From Bacteroidota bacterium (GTDB lineage Bacteria > Bacteroidota > Bacteroidia > Flavobacteriales > Weeksellaceae): 64,000 nucleotides of DNA. Shown here one piece after another: positions 35,933 to 46,164 of the stretch. The position numbers and the translations under genes were made by a program. Position 1 is the stretch's first letter, and every line of letters begins with the position of its first letter. The stretch lies in the NCBI GenBank assembly GCA_023423715.1, contig JAFAFC010000010.1:1-64000 (forward strand). The letters run 5' to 3'. Under the pieces are notes generated by a model. That model was given only the letters and a program-made list of their open reading frames with translations, had not been told where the DNA came from and did no database searches.

Positions 35933-38227
35933 TTATCTTGTTCTGTTTCTAATTTCGTCCGCAGCACTGTTTACACTACGCATTTTTTTGATTTTCTGAT
36001 TTCCAAAATTGTACACAACGCTTAACGAAACATTTCGTCTAAACTGATCATTGCTTACATAATTGTAGTTTCCATTTTCTTGATAATCTTCGATAACGAC
36101 AACGTTTGTTTTCAAAACATCAGTTGCGTTTAGAGCAAACGTCCAGTCATTCCAGATTTTTTTGATGCTGAGGTCTAAACTTCCAAGGCCTTTCAGCAAG
36201 CCAAGTTCAATTTGTTGCTTGTTAACATAGAAGAAATTTACGCCCGCAAACCATGTTTTTGCTTTGTCAAGGCGGATGGTGTTATTAGTTTGAATAAAGA
36301 AACTCGTGGATTTTGTCGAATTTCGATATTCTGGAAACGTGTCGCCTGAAGTTGGGTCGATGCTTAAGCTACCGTCATTGATATTCCGTTGAACTCCAAC
36401 ATTGAAATTAGTCGTCCAATATTGTTTGAATAAAGATTTTTGAATGCCAAAAGTAAGTGACATTTCTTGTCTATCTCCGAAATTGGTTCGAATGTAACGT
36501 AATTGATGCTTGTCATAAGTCGTTCCATCGGGCCTTGTCGGGATTCCTTGCAACGGAACTTGCGTAATTACATCTTGCATCAAAGAATGATTCAAAATCA
36601 AGAAATAGGAATTTTTGTACATATACGTTAATTCTTGATTGTAACTAGAAGATGCTTTAACAAATGGATTATTCTGCGTATAGTTGGTATCGGTAAGGAT
36701 ATTTCTTACTGGGTTTAATTCCCAGAAACTTGGTCTGCGCATACGGCTTGAGAATGCATACGAAACATTATTGTTATCGTTAATTGCATAGTTCATACTT
36801 AGGTAAGGCAACCAGTTTGAATAGTTTCTGTCGATTTTAGCCAAACTTGGATCGGGTGCATTGTCTGATGTTCCTAAACTTTTCGTGTATTCAAAACGAG
36901 TTCCTACTTTTCCAGAAAATTTTTCCGAGAATTTTTTTTCTGCGGTAACATACGCTCCAATAATATTTTCTTTGTAGATGAAATGGTTAGGTTCGTACTT
37001 TGGATTTTCTAGTTTATCTCCATTTTCGTCCTTCAAATCAGCTATGTTTCCGTTTGGATCATAAATGGTTGTTATGTTTTTCGTGTCGTTGTCAGTTTGG
37101 GTATGGTTGTAATTTCCGCCAATAGAAAGTGTAAAATCTCCTTTGAATTTCTGAATAAAATCTGCCATCGTCGAAAAATTGTTGATTTTTTGCGGCATAT
37201 TTTGATACACATATTGCGATTTTTGATATGGATTTTGTTCTGCCGTGCTCAAATACGTGAAATTATCCGTTGATTGAAATCGTCTGTAGTTTAAATAAGC
37301 GGCATTTAGATTTAATTTACTTCCTAAACTATCTGTTTTTAGTTCGTAGTTTAGGTTGAAATTGTTGTTGTAGCTACGCGCATTTTCTTTGTTTTTGGTT
37401 TGCGTATATTTTGTCGCCCAAGCATTTTTGTCTTTATCAAATGTTCGAATGGTATTGAAAAATTCCATTCTCGAATCATAACTTTTATTTGCCCAAGTAT
37501 TCCAAGTTAACGCAATGTTGGATTTGTCATTTAGCTGATAATCTGTGTTGATGTAACCACCAAGGTTTTTATTTGGATCCGATGTTTTACCAAGAGATTC
37601 GTTTGTCGAGATTGAATTTCCGTTACGTAAAATATACTCTTGAGCCTCGGTATTGCTTCCGCCAGAAAGGTTTGCACTCATTCCAAATTTATCTTTTCTG
37701 TAATTCGTGCTAAAACTAGCCGATTGATTGTTGTATTTACTTTGCGTATTGGCCATTCTCATGTTTCCATTCCAGCCATCGCTCGTTTTCTTTTTCAAAA
37801 CGATATTGATAATTCCGTCTGAAGCTTCCACTTGATATTCGCTTCCAGGCATAGTGATCACTTCAATTTTTTGAATGTTTTCCGCTGGTGTATTTTTTAG
37901 GAACGAAGCCAAAGATTCTGCATCCATATTGGATTTTCTCCCGTTGATGTACACTAAAGCATTGTTTTTTCCAGCAATACGGAAGGTTTTATCATCGGTA
38001 GAAGAGAGTAGTGGCGTTTGTTTGAGAACTTCAAAAGTCGTGTTTCCCTTGACTGCAGGTGCGTTAGAAACATCATAAACAAAGCGGTCGCTTTCTTTTT
38101 TGAAGACCTTTTTGGTCATCATAACTTCTTGGATGTTCGATACTTTGGTGGTATCTATTTTCTGCTTTTCTTGCGCAAAACCTAGAATGGAAGTAAGTAT
38201 TGCTATGGTGAATAGACTCTTTTTCAT
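35933..38227 (-). CDS. TonB-receptor-like outer-membrane beta-barrel protein (OMP_b-brl_3 type), copy 1
   Basis: The 764-residue product has a signal peptide (about residues 1-18, ending LGFAQ). A plug-like domain follows, with IQEVMMTKKVFKKESDRFVY and VYINGRKSNMDAESLASFLK at about residues 90-110, then EVITMPGSEYQVEASDGIIN. A long beta-barrel of the OMP_b-brl_3 type completes it. No N-terminal carboxypeptidase-regulatory domain and no SusD partner are seen, so the ligand is unknown. Copy 2 is immediately upstream on the same strand and is clearly paralogous. The start is the ATG of MKKSLFTIAILTS. Confidence 0.88.
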   Translation of the reverse strand: MKKSLFTIAILTSILGFAQEKQKIDTTKVSNIQEVMMTKKVFKKESDRFVYDVSNAPAVKGNTTFEVLKQTPLLSSTDDKTFRIAGKNNALVYINGRKSNMDAESLASFLKNTPAENIQKIEVITMPGSEYQVEASDGIINIVLKKKTSDGWNGNMRMANTQSKYNNQSASFSTNYRKDKFGMSANLSGGSNTEAQEYILRNGNSISTNESLGKTSDPNKNLGGYINTDYQLNDKSNIALTWNTWANKSYDSRMEFFNTIRTFDKDKNAWATKYTQTKNKENARSYNNNFNLNYELKTDSLGSKLNLNAAYLNYRRFQSTDNFTYLSTAEQNPYQKSQYVYQNMPQKINNFSTMADFIQKFKGDFTLSIGGNYNHTQTDNDTKNITTIYDPNGNIADLKDENGDKLENPKYEPNHFIYKENIIGAYVTAEKKFSEKFSGKVGTRFEYTKSLGTSDNAPDPSLAKIDRNYSNWLPYLSMNYAINDNNNVSYAFSSRMRRPSFWELNPVRNILTDTNYTQNNPFVKASSSYNQELTYMYKNSYFLILNHSLMQDVITQVPLQGIPTRPDGTTYDKHQLRYIRTNFGDRQEMSLTFGIQKSLFKQYWTTNFNVGVQRNINDGSLSIDPTSGDTFPEYRNSTKSTSFFIQTNNTIRLDKAKTWFAGVNFFYVNKQQIELGLLKGLGSLDLSIKKIWNDWTFALNATDVLKTNVVVIEDYQENGNYNYVSNDQFRRNVSLSVVYNFGNQKIKKMRSVNSAADEIRNRTR

Positions 38228-38488
38228 GATGTTTATTTTTTTCTAGCGACCTAGTTTTTAAGCAGCTTTCGGGTTGTTTTGATTAATAAGTAGTTGGTTA
38301 TGCAAAGTAGTTACAAAATATTTATTGAATAATTGTAACTAATTGAAAATCAATTATAAAATTTTTAGTTATTGATGATTTCTATTAAATAGACAATTGA
38401 ATTTCTGGAAGTGTTACATGCCTAATTAAGAAAAATTGAAAATAATTTGATCCTATTTTTTAACTCTGTAATATTGTGTGGGGTATAA
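38228..38488 (-). promoter_or_regulatory. Upstream region of beta-barrel copy 1 with paired direct repeats
   Basis: The 322-base gap 38228-38549 holds this region and the terminator of copy 2. On the plus strand AAGTAGTT occurs at 38288-38295 and 38305-38312 (17-base period), within TTTTGATTAATAAGTAGTT and the following GGTTATGCAAAGTAGTTAC. Nearly the same block lies before copy 2. Further similarity, including ATTGAAAATCA and GATTTCTA segments, continues to about 38400. This suggests a shared regulatory site. A TACTTTG on the minus strand is a weak -7 candidate. Confidence 0.55.
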
Positions 38489-38527
38489 AAGCAAATGCCT
38501 CAGTTTAGAAACTGAAGCGCTTTGCTT
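38489..38527 (-). terminator. Hairpin at the end of beta-barrel copy 2
   Basis: AAGCAAA (38489-38495) pairs with TTTGCTT (38521-38527), and inside it TCAGTTT pairs with AAACTGA, giving a long stem with a few mismatches. On the minus strand it is followed by TTTTATA. It lies about 20 bases after the stop of copy 2. Confidence 0.7.
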
Positions 38528-38549
38528 GAAAAATTTAATATACTATAGT

Positions 38550-40799
38550 TTAACGAGTTCTTGACTTGATGTCATCAGCAGCGCCATCAACTTTTCTAGC
38601 TTTTTGTACTTTTTGATTTCCAAAATTATAAGTAATACTTGCTGTTAAGCCTCTTCGGAAGGTGTCATTGTACAAATAGTTGAAATTTCCGTCTGCTTGT
38701 TCATCTTTGATTTTTACAATATTAGTTCTGAAAACATCGTTGACATTGACCGCGAACGTCCAATTATTCCAAAGTTTTTTGATGCTTAAATCTAAACTGG
38801 CCAGACTTTGTAACTGTCCAAAATCGATTTGTTGCTTGTCTACATAAAAGAAGTTAACGCCTGCAAACCACGTTTTCGCTTTATCCAAACGGATGGTATT
38901 ATTGGTTTGGATAAGTAAGCTTGTCGACTTTTTTGTATTCGTATATGTGTCAAAAATTTCGCCAGTTGTAGGGTCCGTATTCAAAGTTCCGTTATTGATA
39001 TTATGTTGCAAACCGAAATTAAAATTGGTTGTTAAATACTGGTTGAAAAAACTTTTCTGCATTCCTAACATCACCGACATTTCTTGTTTGTCTCCGTAAT
39101 TACTACGGATGTAAGCCAATTGCCTGTACGTATTTCCGTCGCGTACAACGTCTCTTTGTAACGGAACCATCGTAATAACATCTTTAAAATATGAATGATT
39201 AAGGATCAAGAAATACGAATTTTTTAACATATACGTCAACTCTTGATTGTAAATTGAAGATGCTTTTACAAAGGGATTATTCTGCGTGTAGTTGTCTTGC
39301 GTAATGATATTTCTCACAGGATTCAGTTCCCAGAAACTTGGTCTTCTCATTCGGCTAGAGAACGCATACGAAATGTTATTCTTATCATTAATCGCATAGT
39401 TTAAACTTAAATATGGTAAAATATTGTTGTAGTTTTTTTCAACGCGTGCCATATCTGGTCGTTCTGCTGGTGGATTATCCGAAGTTCCGACGCTGTTGGT
39501 GATTTCATATCGCGTTCCCACTTTTCCAGACAACTTATCAGAAAATTTCTTTTCCAATGTTAAATAAAAACCATAGATATTTTCATCATATTCAAACAGA
39601 TTTGGTTTGTATTTAGTTGCTTCGTTTGCTGCGAAATTGGTGCTTTCGTATTTGGTGTCATTTTCAGTTTTTGTTTTATTGTAGTTTCCACCAACTGAAA
39701 CCGTAAAATCATTTTTGAATTTTTTGATGTAATCGGCCATTGCAGAAATATTGTTGATATTCTGTGGCGTATCTTGAATAATTTGATTCGCTAACGCACC
39801 TTGATTCCAATTCGCATCTGAAGCATACGTTTTGTTATCCGAATCTTGGATTCGCTTGTAGGTAAGATAAGCAGCGTTTAAGTTTAATTTACTTCCTTCT
39901 TCATCGGTTTTCAACTCATAATTCAAGTTGAAATTATTGTTGTAAGATCTATTATTAAGCACATTTCGACTCAAATTATAAAAACGATTCGTCAGGTTTC
40001 CATTATCGTCATAGTTGCTGTATGTGTTATTGAGTAAAATTGTCGCGCCTTTACTATTACTCGCCCAAGTGTTCCATGACAACGCAAGATTACTTTTTTC
40101 AGTTAGTTGATAATCCATGTTAATGTAGCCTCCTAAATTTTTCTCGGGACTGTCGATAGGACCAACAGATTCGGTTACTGTATTTTTATTTCCGTTTCTG
40201 ATGATGTATTCTTGTGGTTCGATTTCTTGACTTCCTGTGATATTGGCGTTAAGACCGAATTTTCCTTTTCTATAATTAAGCGACGCACTACTCGATGTTG
40301 AGTTGTATTTGTTTTGTGTGTTCGACATTCTGACATTTCCATTAAGTCCATCCGTCATTTTTTTCTTCAAAACGATATTGATGATGCCATCCGAAGCCTC
40401 CACTTGATATTCGCTTCCAGGAAGTGTAATAACTTCGATTTTCTGAATATTTTCTGCAGGTGTGTTTTTTAGGAACGAAGCCAAAGACTCCGCATCCATA
40501 TTGGATTTTCTTCCGTTGATGTATACAATCGCGTTGTTTTTTCCAGCGATTTTCAATGTTTTATCGTCTGTTGTTGAAAGTAATGGCGTTTGTTTCAACA
40601 AGTCAAAAGTTGTATTTCCTTTGGCTACAGGTGAAGCTGCGACGTCGTAAACGAAACGATCACTTTGCTTTTTGAAAACCTTTTTGGTCATTGTTACTTC
40701 ATCTATGCTTTTTACTTTAGCAGTATCGGTTTTAGTTTGCTCTTGGGCAAAAGTGAAAATCGATGTAAGTATTGCTACGGTGAATAGGCTCTTTTTCAT
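38550..40799 (-). CDS. TonB-receptor-like outer-membrane beta-barrel protein (OMP_b-brl_3 type), copy 2
   Basis: The 749-residue product has the signal peptide MKKSLFTVAILTSIFTFAQ. I chose this ATG over one 39 bases upstream because the signal then starts directly. The plug-like part has IDEVTMTKKVFKKQSDRFVY and VYINGRKSNMDAESLASFLK, almost identical to copy 1. The barrel part is more diverged in the extracellular loops, as between 240 and 480, which suggests different ligands. It ends with the same kind of C-terminal strand (TYNFGNQKVQKARKVDGAAD). No substrate can be assigned. Confidence 0.88.
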   Translation of the reverse strand: MKKSLFTVAILTSIFTFAQEQTKTDTAKVKSIDEVTMTKKVFKKQSDRFVYDVAASPVAKGNTTFDLLKQTPLLSTTDDKTLKIAGKNNAIVYINGRKSNMDAESLASFLKNTPAENIQKIEVITLPGSEYQVEASDGIINIVLKKKMTDGLNGNVRMSNTQNKYNSTSSSASLNYRKGKFGLNANITGSQEIEPQEYIIRNGNKNTVTESVGPIDSPEKNLGGYINMDYQLTEKSNLALSWNTWASNSKGATILLNNTYSNYDDNGNLTNRFYNLSRNVLNNRSYNNNFNLNYELKTDEEGSKLNLNAAYLTYKRIQDSDNKTYASDANWNQGALANQIIQDTPQNINNISAMADYIKKFKNDFTVSVGGNYNKTKTENDTKYESTNFAANEATKYKPNLFEYDENIYGFYLTLEKKFSDKLSGKVGTRYEITNSVGTSDNPPAERPDMARVEKNYNNILPYLSLNYAINDKNNISYAFSSRMRRPSFWELNPVRNIITQDNYTQNNPFVKASSIYNQELTYMLKNSYFLILNHSYFKDVITMVPLQRDVVRDGNTYRQLAYIRSNYGDKQEMSVMLGMQKSFFNQYLTTNFNFGLQHNINNGTLNTDPTTGEIFDTYTNTKKSTSLLIQTNNTIRLDKAKTWFAGVNFFYVDKQQIDFGQLQSLASLDLSIKKLWNNWTFAVNVNDVFRTNIVKIKDEQADGNFNYLYNDTFRRGLTASITYNFGNQKVQKARKVDGAADDIKSRTR

Positions 40800-41003
40800 G
40801 ATATTATTTTTTTCATGCATTTCTCTGTATGAGATCATGCAAGGTTATTTTGATTAATAAGTAGTTGGTTATACAAAGTAGTTACAAAAAATTTATACTA
40901 AATATTTAACATATTGAAAATCAGGTATAAAAAATTTATTTAACGCTGATTTCTACTATTTAGACAAGTGATTACTGAAAAATGGTACATCTTAAAACAA
41001 AAA
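40800..41003 (-). promoter_or_regulatory. Upstream region of beta-barrel copy 2 with paired direct repeats
   Basis: AAGTAGTT occurs at 40859-40866 and 40876-40883 with the same 17-base period and the same surroundings as before copy 1 (TTTTGATTAATAAGTAGTT, then GGTTATACAAAGTAGTTAC). The shared block extends over roughly 100 bases with scattered differences. A regulator binding as a dimer to the direct repeats is possible but none is encoded nearby. Confidence 0.55.
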
Positions 41004-41028
41004 AAAACTCGAATTCAATTCGAGTTTT
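41000..41028 (-). terminator. Terminator of the nadD/DUF3817 transcript
   Basis: AAAACTCGAATT (41004-41015) and AATTCGAGTTTT (41017-41028) form a strong stem. On the minus strand it is followed by a run of T residues. It lies 22 bases after the DUF3817 stop codon. Confidence 0.85.
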
Positions 41029-41049
41029 ATATTTGTGAGAACACTATTT

Positions 41050-41403
41050 TTAATCGGTTTCGCGGTCTTTCTTTGCTAATTTTTTCTCAACCCATATCGT
41101 TGCAAATGGAAAAAATGCAGATAATAAGGCCAAAACAAAATCTTCGTCGTCCCAATTGTAAATCTTTTTTGCTGGCAAACAAAGTAGTAAATACAGCGTA
41201 AAAAATAAGCCGTGAATATTTCCAATAATAATTATGAAAATCGTTGATGCCAAACCTTCGGGATCATAACGACGCCAAACCATCGCAACTAAATACAGTA
41301 AAAAACAGGAAATCGCTTCGGCAATACATACTTGCTTAAACCATTTGATGATTTTTTCTTCGGGATATTTCGCAAAAAAGCGATCTATGAATTTAATTTC
41401 CAT
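41050..41403 (-). CDS. DUF3817 integral membrane protein
   Basis: The 117-residue product has three hydrophobic segments (about 28-45, 53-73 and 90-106), with the WRRYDPEGLASTIFIIIIGN and HGLFFTLYLLLCLP stretches typical of DUF3817. It lies in the inner membrane and its function is not known. It follows nadD after 12 bases on the same strand and ends at a terminator, so it is probably the last gene of the recJ-nadD transcript. Confidence 0.75.
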   Translation of the reverse strand: MEIKFIDRFFAKYPEEKIIKWFKQVCIAEAISCFLLYLVAMVWRRYDPEGLASTIFIIIIGNIHGLFFTLYLLLCLPAKKIYNWDDEDFVLALLSAFFPFATIWVEKKLAKKDRETD

Positions 41404-41415
41404 GTACTTGGAATT

Positions 41416-42006
41416 TTAAAGTGTTTCTTTATAGAATGATGATCCATCCAGATATTCGAAAACCTCTGGTGGAAGCATTGGGCGAACGTTTTTATTTTCT
41501 TTAATCATCGTGCGAATTTCCGTTGCAGAAAGCTCGATGATGGGTGCTTGAACGAGTTTTATGTTCTCATGTTCTGGATATTCAATTGGAGCATTTTTTT
41601 CATCATAAATCCTAGGATACACGATGATTTGATAATTGTCCATCAAAAATTCCGAATTTTTCCATTTTTTCAATCCGGCCAAATTATCTTCTCCCATAAT
41701 TAGTGCAAACGAATGTTCCGGATGTTTTTCTTTTAAATAAGCTAATGTATCAACGGTATAGCTTGGTTTTGGTAGCGAAAATTCCACATTGGAAGCACGC
41801 ATATTGGGATAATTTTTAACCGCTAACTGAACCATGTCCAAACGATTGTGGTCATTCAAAAGCGATTTTTTCTCCTTAAATGGGTTTTGTGGACTAACCA
41901 CAAACCATAATTGATCCATATCCGAATTTTCTAAAATGTAATTCGCTAAAATTAAATGTCCAATATGAATCGGGTTGAACGAACCAAAAAACAAACCTAT
42001 TTTCAT
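41416..42006 (-). CDS. nadD: Nicotinate-nucleotide adenylyltransferase
   Basis: NadD converts nicotinate mononucleotide and ATP to nicotinate adenine dinucleotide in NAD synthesis. The 196-residue product begins MKIGLFFGSFNPIHIGHLIL with the GxFxPxHxGH nucleotidyl-transferase motif at residues 8-17, contains GEDNLAGLKKWKNSEFL and ends with the ELSATEIRTMIKENKNVRPM motif. Length is normal. It lies 6 bases after recJ on the minus strand. Confidence 0.95.
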   Translation of the reverse strand: MKIGLFFGSFNPIHIGHLILANYILENSDMDQLWFVVSPQNPFKEKKSLLNDHNRLDMVQLAVKNYPNMRASNVEFSLPKPSYTVDTLAYLKEKHPEHSFALIMGEDNLAGLKKWKNSEFLMDNYQIIVYPRIYDEKNAPIEYPEHENIKLVQAPIIELSATEIRTMIKENKNVRPMLPPEVFEYLDGSSFYKETL

Positions 42007-42012
42007 GCTTTT

Positions 42013-43725
42013 TTACGAATGAAATTTAACATCCTTTAGATTCAAATAATGCGTTACATTTCCTTTCCAATGGTTTTCTTCAATGGTAAAAGCTATGTCG
42101 AATTCTTTATCTCTAAAATCATCAGCATGTTGTCCAAGTTTGAAGCCTACACATTCAATATTTCGGCCACTAGACTCTTGCTTAACGTAGAATTTAACAT
42201 GGTTGTTTTCTTTACCCATCGTTTTGAGAACTCCTGATATTTTTTGATTTTTCAAAACCAAAACAGGTTTCATATTTAAAGGCCCGAAAGGCGCTAGTTT
42301 ACGATGAAAATTATAGAATTCACGATTCAAATAATCGATGTCAATTACCGTGTCGATTTGAACGCTTGGAACTTTTTGATATTCTTTAATCTTAGAAGCG
42401 ACAACTTCTTCAAACTTTTTCTTGAATTCTTCAAAACGATCTTTTTCCATCGAAAGTCCTGCTGCAGCTTGATGTCCGCCAAATTTCAAGAAATAATCTG
42501 AACAAATATCCAAGGCTTCATGCACGTCAAAATCGGAAACGGAACGAGCCGAAGCAACCATTTCACCATTATTTCCCTCAGTGAAAACCAAAGTTGGCTT
42601 GTAGTAGGTTTCAGTTAAACGCGAAGCTACAATTCCGATCACACCTTTGTTCCATTCTGGATTGTAAACGATGGTCGTGAAATTGCTTTCTTGTTTTGAT
42701 GTTTTGATTTGTTCTAGCGCATCATGCGTGGAGTTCATATCCAATTCGCGACGTTCATCATTTAGTCCCATGATGTCACCAACAATTTGCTCCGCTTGTT
42801 TTAAATTGTCGGAAACCATCAATTCAACAGCTGCTTTTCCATGAGAGATTCGCCCTGCTGCATTGATTTTTGGAGCAATTTCAAAAACAATATTTGATAT
42901 TTCAAATGTGGAAAGTTTATCGTCAGGAATGAGCAAACGTAAACCCAATTTTCTTGTTTTGCGAAGTGTTTTTAATCCTAATTTGGCAAGAACACGATTT
43001 TCGCCAGTCATCGCGACAATATCAGCAGCAATGGAAATGGCTAATAAATCGGTTAACTCAAACAATTCGTTCTCCGGAATTTTATAAATCGTATTAATTC
43101 CTTGGCAAAGTTTGAAACCAACGCCACAACCCGATAGTTCTTTATAAGGATAACGACAATCTTTTCTTTTGGGATCGAGAACAGCGTACGCATTTGGGAT
43201 TTCATCGCCTGGTAAGTGGTGATCACAAATTATAAAATCAATATCCAAAGAATTCGCGTATTCAACTTTATCGGAAGCTTTAATTCCACAGTCGAGTGCA
43301 ATAATCAGCGAAAAGCCATTGGCTTTTGCAAAATCAATTCCTTCAGTTGAAATTCCATAGCCTTCGGAATTACGATCTGGAATATAGAAATCTAAAAATT
43401 TCTTCTCAACGATTTTGCTGAGATATAAGTACATCAAAGCAACGGCAGTGGTTCCATCAACATCATAATCGCCGTACACCAAGATTTTTTCTCCATTTTC
43501 AATTGCTGTTGCAATACGTTCGACCGCTTTTTGCATGTCCGCCATTAAAAATGGATTGTGAATGTCTTCAACTTTGGGTTTAAAAAACTCTCTAGCCTTC
43601 TGATAATCATCAATTCCTCGTAACACCAAAATTTTCGACTCAAAAGTTCCAAATCCTAGTGACGTACTCAAAGCATCAACGATTTCTTCGTCGGGTTCAG
43701 GTTTATAAATCCATTGTACATCCAT
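42013..43725 (-). CDS. recJ: Single-stranded-DNA-specific exonuclease RecJ
   Basis: RecJ degrades single-stranded DNA from the 5' end in recombination and repair. The 570-residue product has the DHH-family motifs LVYGDYDVDGTTAVALMYLY (about residues 80-100) and FIICDHHLPGDEIPNAYAVL (about 164-183), then a DHHA1 domain with SARSVSDFDVHEALD and FGGHQAAAGLSM, and an OB domain at the C-terminus. A -7 element TATTTTTG (43733-43740, minus strand) lies just upstream, but no -33 element was found. Confidence 0.95.
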   Translation of the reverse strand: MDVQWIYKPEPDEEIVDALSTSLGFGTFESKILVLRGIDDYQKAREFFKPKVEDIHNPFLMADMQKAVERIATAIENGEKILVYGDYDVDGTTAVALMYLYLSKIVEKKFLDFYIPDRNSEGYGISTEGIDFAKANGFSLIIALDCGIKASDKVEYANSLDIDFIICDHHLPGDEIPNAYAVLDPKRKDCRYPYKELSGCGVGFKLCQGINTIYKIPENELFELTDLLAISIAADIVAMTGENRVLAKLGLKTLRKTRKLGLRLLIPDDKLSTFEISNIVFEIAPKINAAGRISHGKAAVELMVSDNLKQAEQIVGDIMGLNDERRELDMNSTHDALEQIKTSKQESNFTTIVYNPEWNKGVIGIVASRLTETYYKPTLVFTEGNNGEMVASARSVSDFDVHEALDICSDYFLKFGGHQAAAGLSMEKDRFEEFKKKFEEVVASKIKEYQKVPSVQIDTVIDIDYLNREFYNFHRKLAPFGPLNMKPVLVLKNQKISGVLKTMGKENNHVKFYVKQESSGRNIECVGFKLGQHADDFRDKEFDIAFTIEENHWKGNVTHYLNLKDVKFHS

Positions 43726-43798
43726 AATCTCACAAAAATACTAAAAATATGCTTAATTTGGAATCGTTCTGGATATGAATGTTTTAAGGTTTGGAAAC

Positions 43799-43827
43799 AA
43801 AAAATCCACCTCGAGAGGTGGATTTTT
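43799..43827 (-). terminator. Terminator of the ABC-F gene
   Basis: ATCCACCT (43804-43811) pairs with AGGTGGAT (43816-43823) around CGAG. T and A tracts flank it on both sides, with the T run on the minus strand after the stem. It lies 21 bases after the stop of the ABC-F gene. Confidence 0.85.
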
Positions 43828-43847
43828 ATTATTTGAAAAAGCTATGA

Positions 43848-45497
<1,650 letters not shown>

Positions 45498-45628
45498 TTA
45501 CAAAAATATATTGGTATAACTATATAGAGTAGTTCGCCAACATTTGATTACGAATTATAAAAATTTTGTAATTTTTTGTTAAGAATATTGTAATTGGCAT
45601 GTTTTTTAGTTGTTAGATATTTGTCCAG

Positions 45629-46087
45629 ATGAAAATTGAACGAAATGTTACTATTTTAAATAAGAGAGCTCGCTTTGAATATGAAATTATTGAAGAAGTC
45701 GAAGCTGGAATTGTTTTAACAGGTACCGAGATTAAATCTTTAAGATCATCAAAGGCATCTATTACAGAAGCATTTTGCCAGTTTATAGATCGAGAAATGT
45801 ATATTATTAATATGCTAATCGATGAATATAAATTGGGGACATTTTATAATCACAAAACAAAAAGGGAACGTAAATTGCTGCTGCATAAGCAGGAATTGCA
45901 AAAGTGGGAGAAGAAGATGAAAGATGTAGGCGTTACAATTGTTCCACTAAAACTTTTCATAAACGATCGAGGAAAAGCGAAACTTAAAATTGCTTTAGCT
46001 AGAGGAAAAAAACTCTTTGATAAGCGAGAAGCGATAAAAGATAGAGAAAATAAACGGAATCTCGATAGAATATTAAAGAAAAGTTAA
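45629..46087 (+). CDS. smpB: SsrA-binding protein SmpB
   Basis: SmpB binds tmRNA and delivers it to stalled ribosomes in trans-translation. The 152-residue product has RARFEYEIIEEVEAGIVLTG, the TGTEIKSLRSSKASITEAFC segment and a basic C-terminal tail with FDKREAIKDRENKRNLDRIL. The start is an ATG preceded by the AT-rich divergent region shared with the ABC-F gene. The tmRNA gene is not in this window. Confidence 0.96.
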   Translation: MKIERNVTILNKRARFEYEIIEEVEAGIVLTGTEIKSLRSSKASITEAFCQFIDREMYIINMLIDEYKLGTFYNHKTKRERKLLLHKQELQKWEKKMKDVGVTIVPLKLFINDRGKAKLKIALARGKKLFDKREAIKDRENKRNLDRILKKS

Positions 46088-46104
46088 AAAATTACGGGAA
46101 AACT

Positions 46105-46136
46105 TTGTTTAATAGGAATTTTTATATTTATTTTGC
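46105..46136 (+). promoter_or_regulatory. Promoter of the ompA-like gene
   Basis: TTTG (46105-46108) and TATTTTG (46130-46136) are 21 bases apart and resemble the Bacteroidetes promoter. The region is T-rich, with an overlapping TATATTTA (46124-46131). It lies about 30 bases before the start codon. Confidence 0.45.
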
Positions 46137-46164
46137 ATAATCAATTATTTAATCATTTAATTCT

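Noticed and set aside
40800..40838. Upstream ATG for beta-barrel copy 2
   Set aside because: The 13 extra residues precede a typical MKKSLFT signal peptide shared with copy 1.
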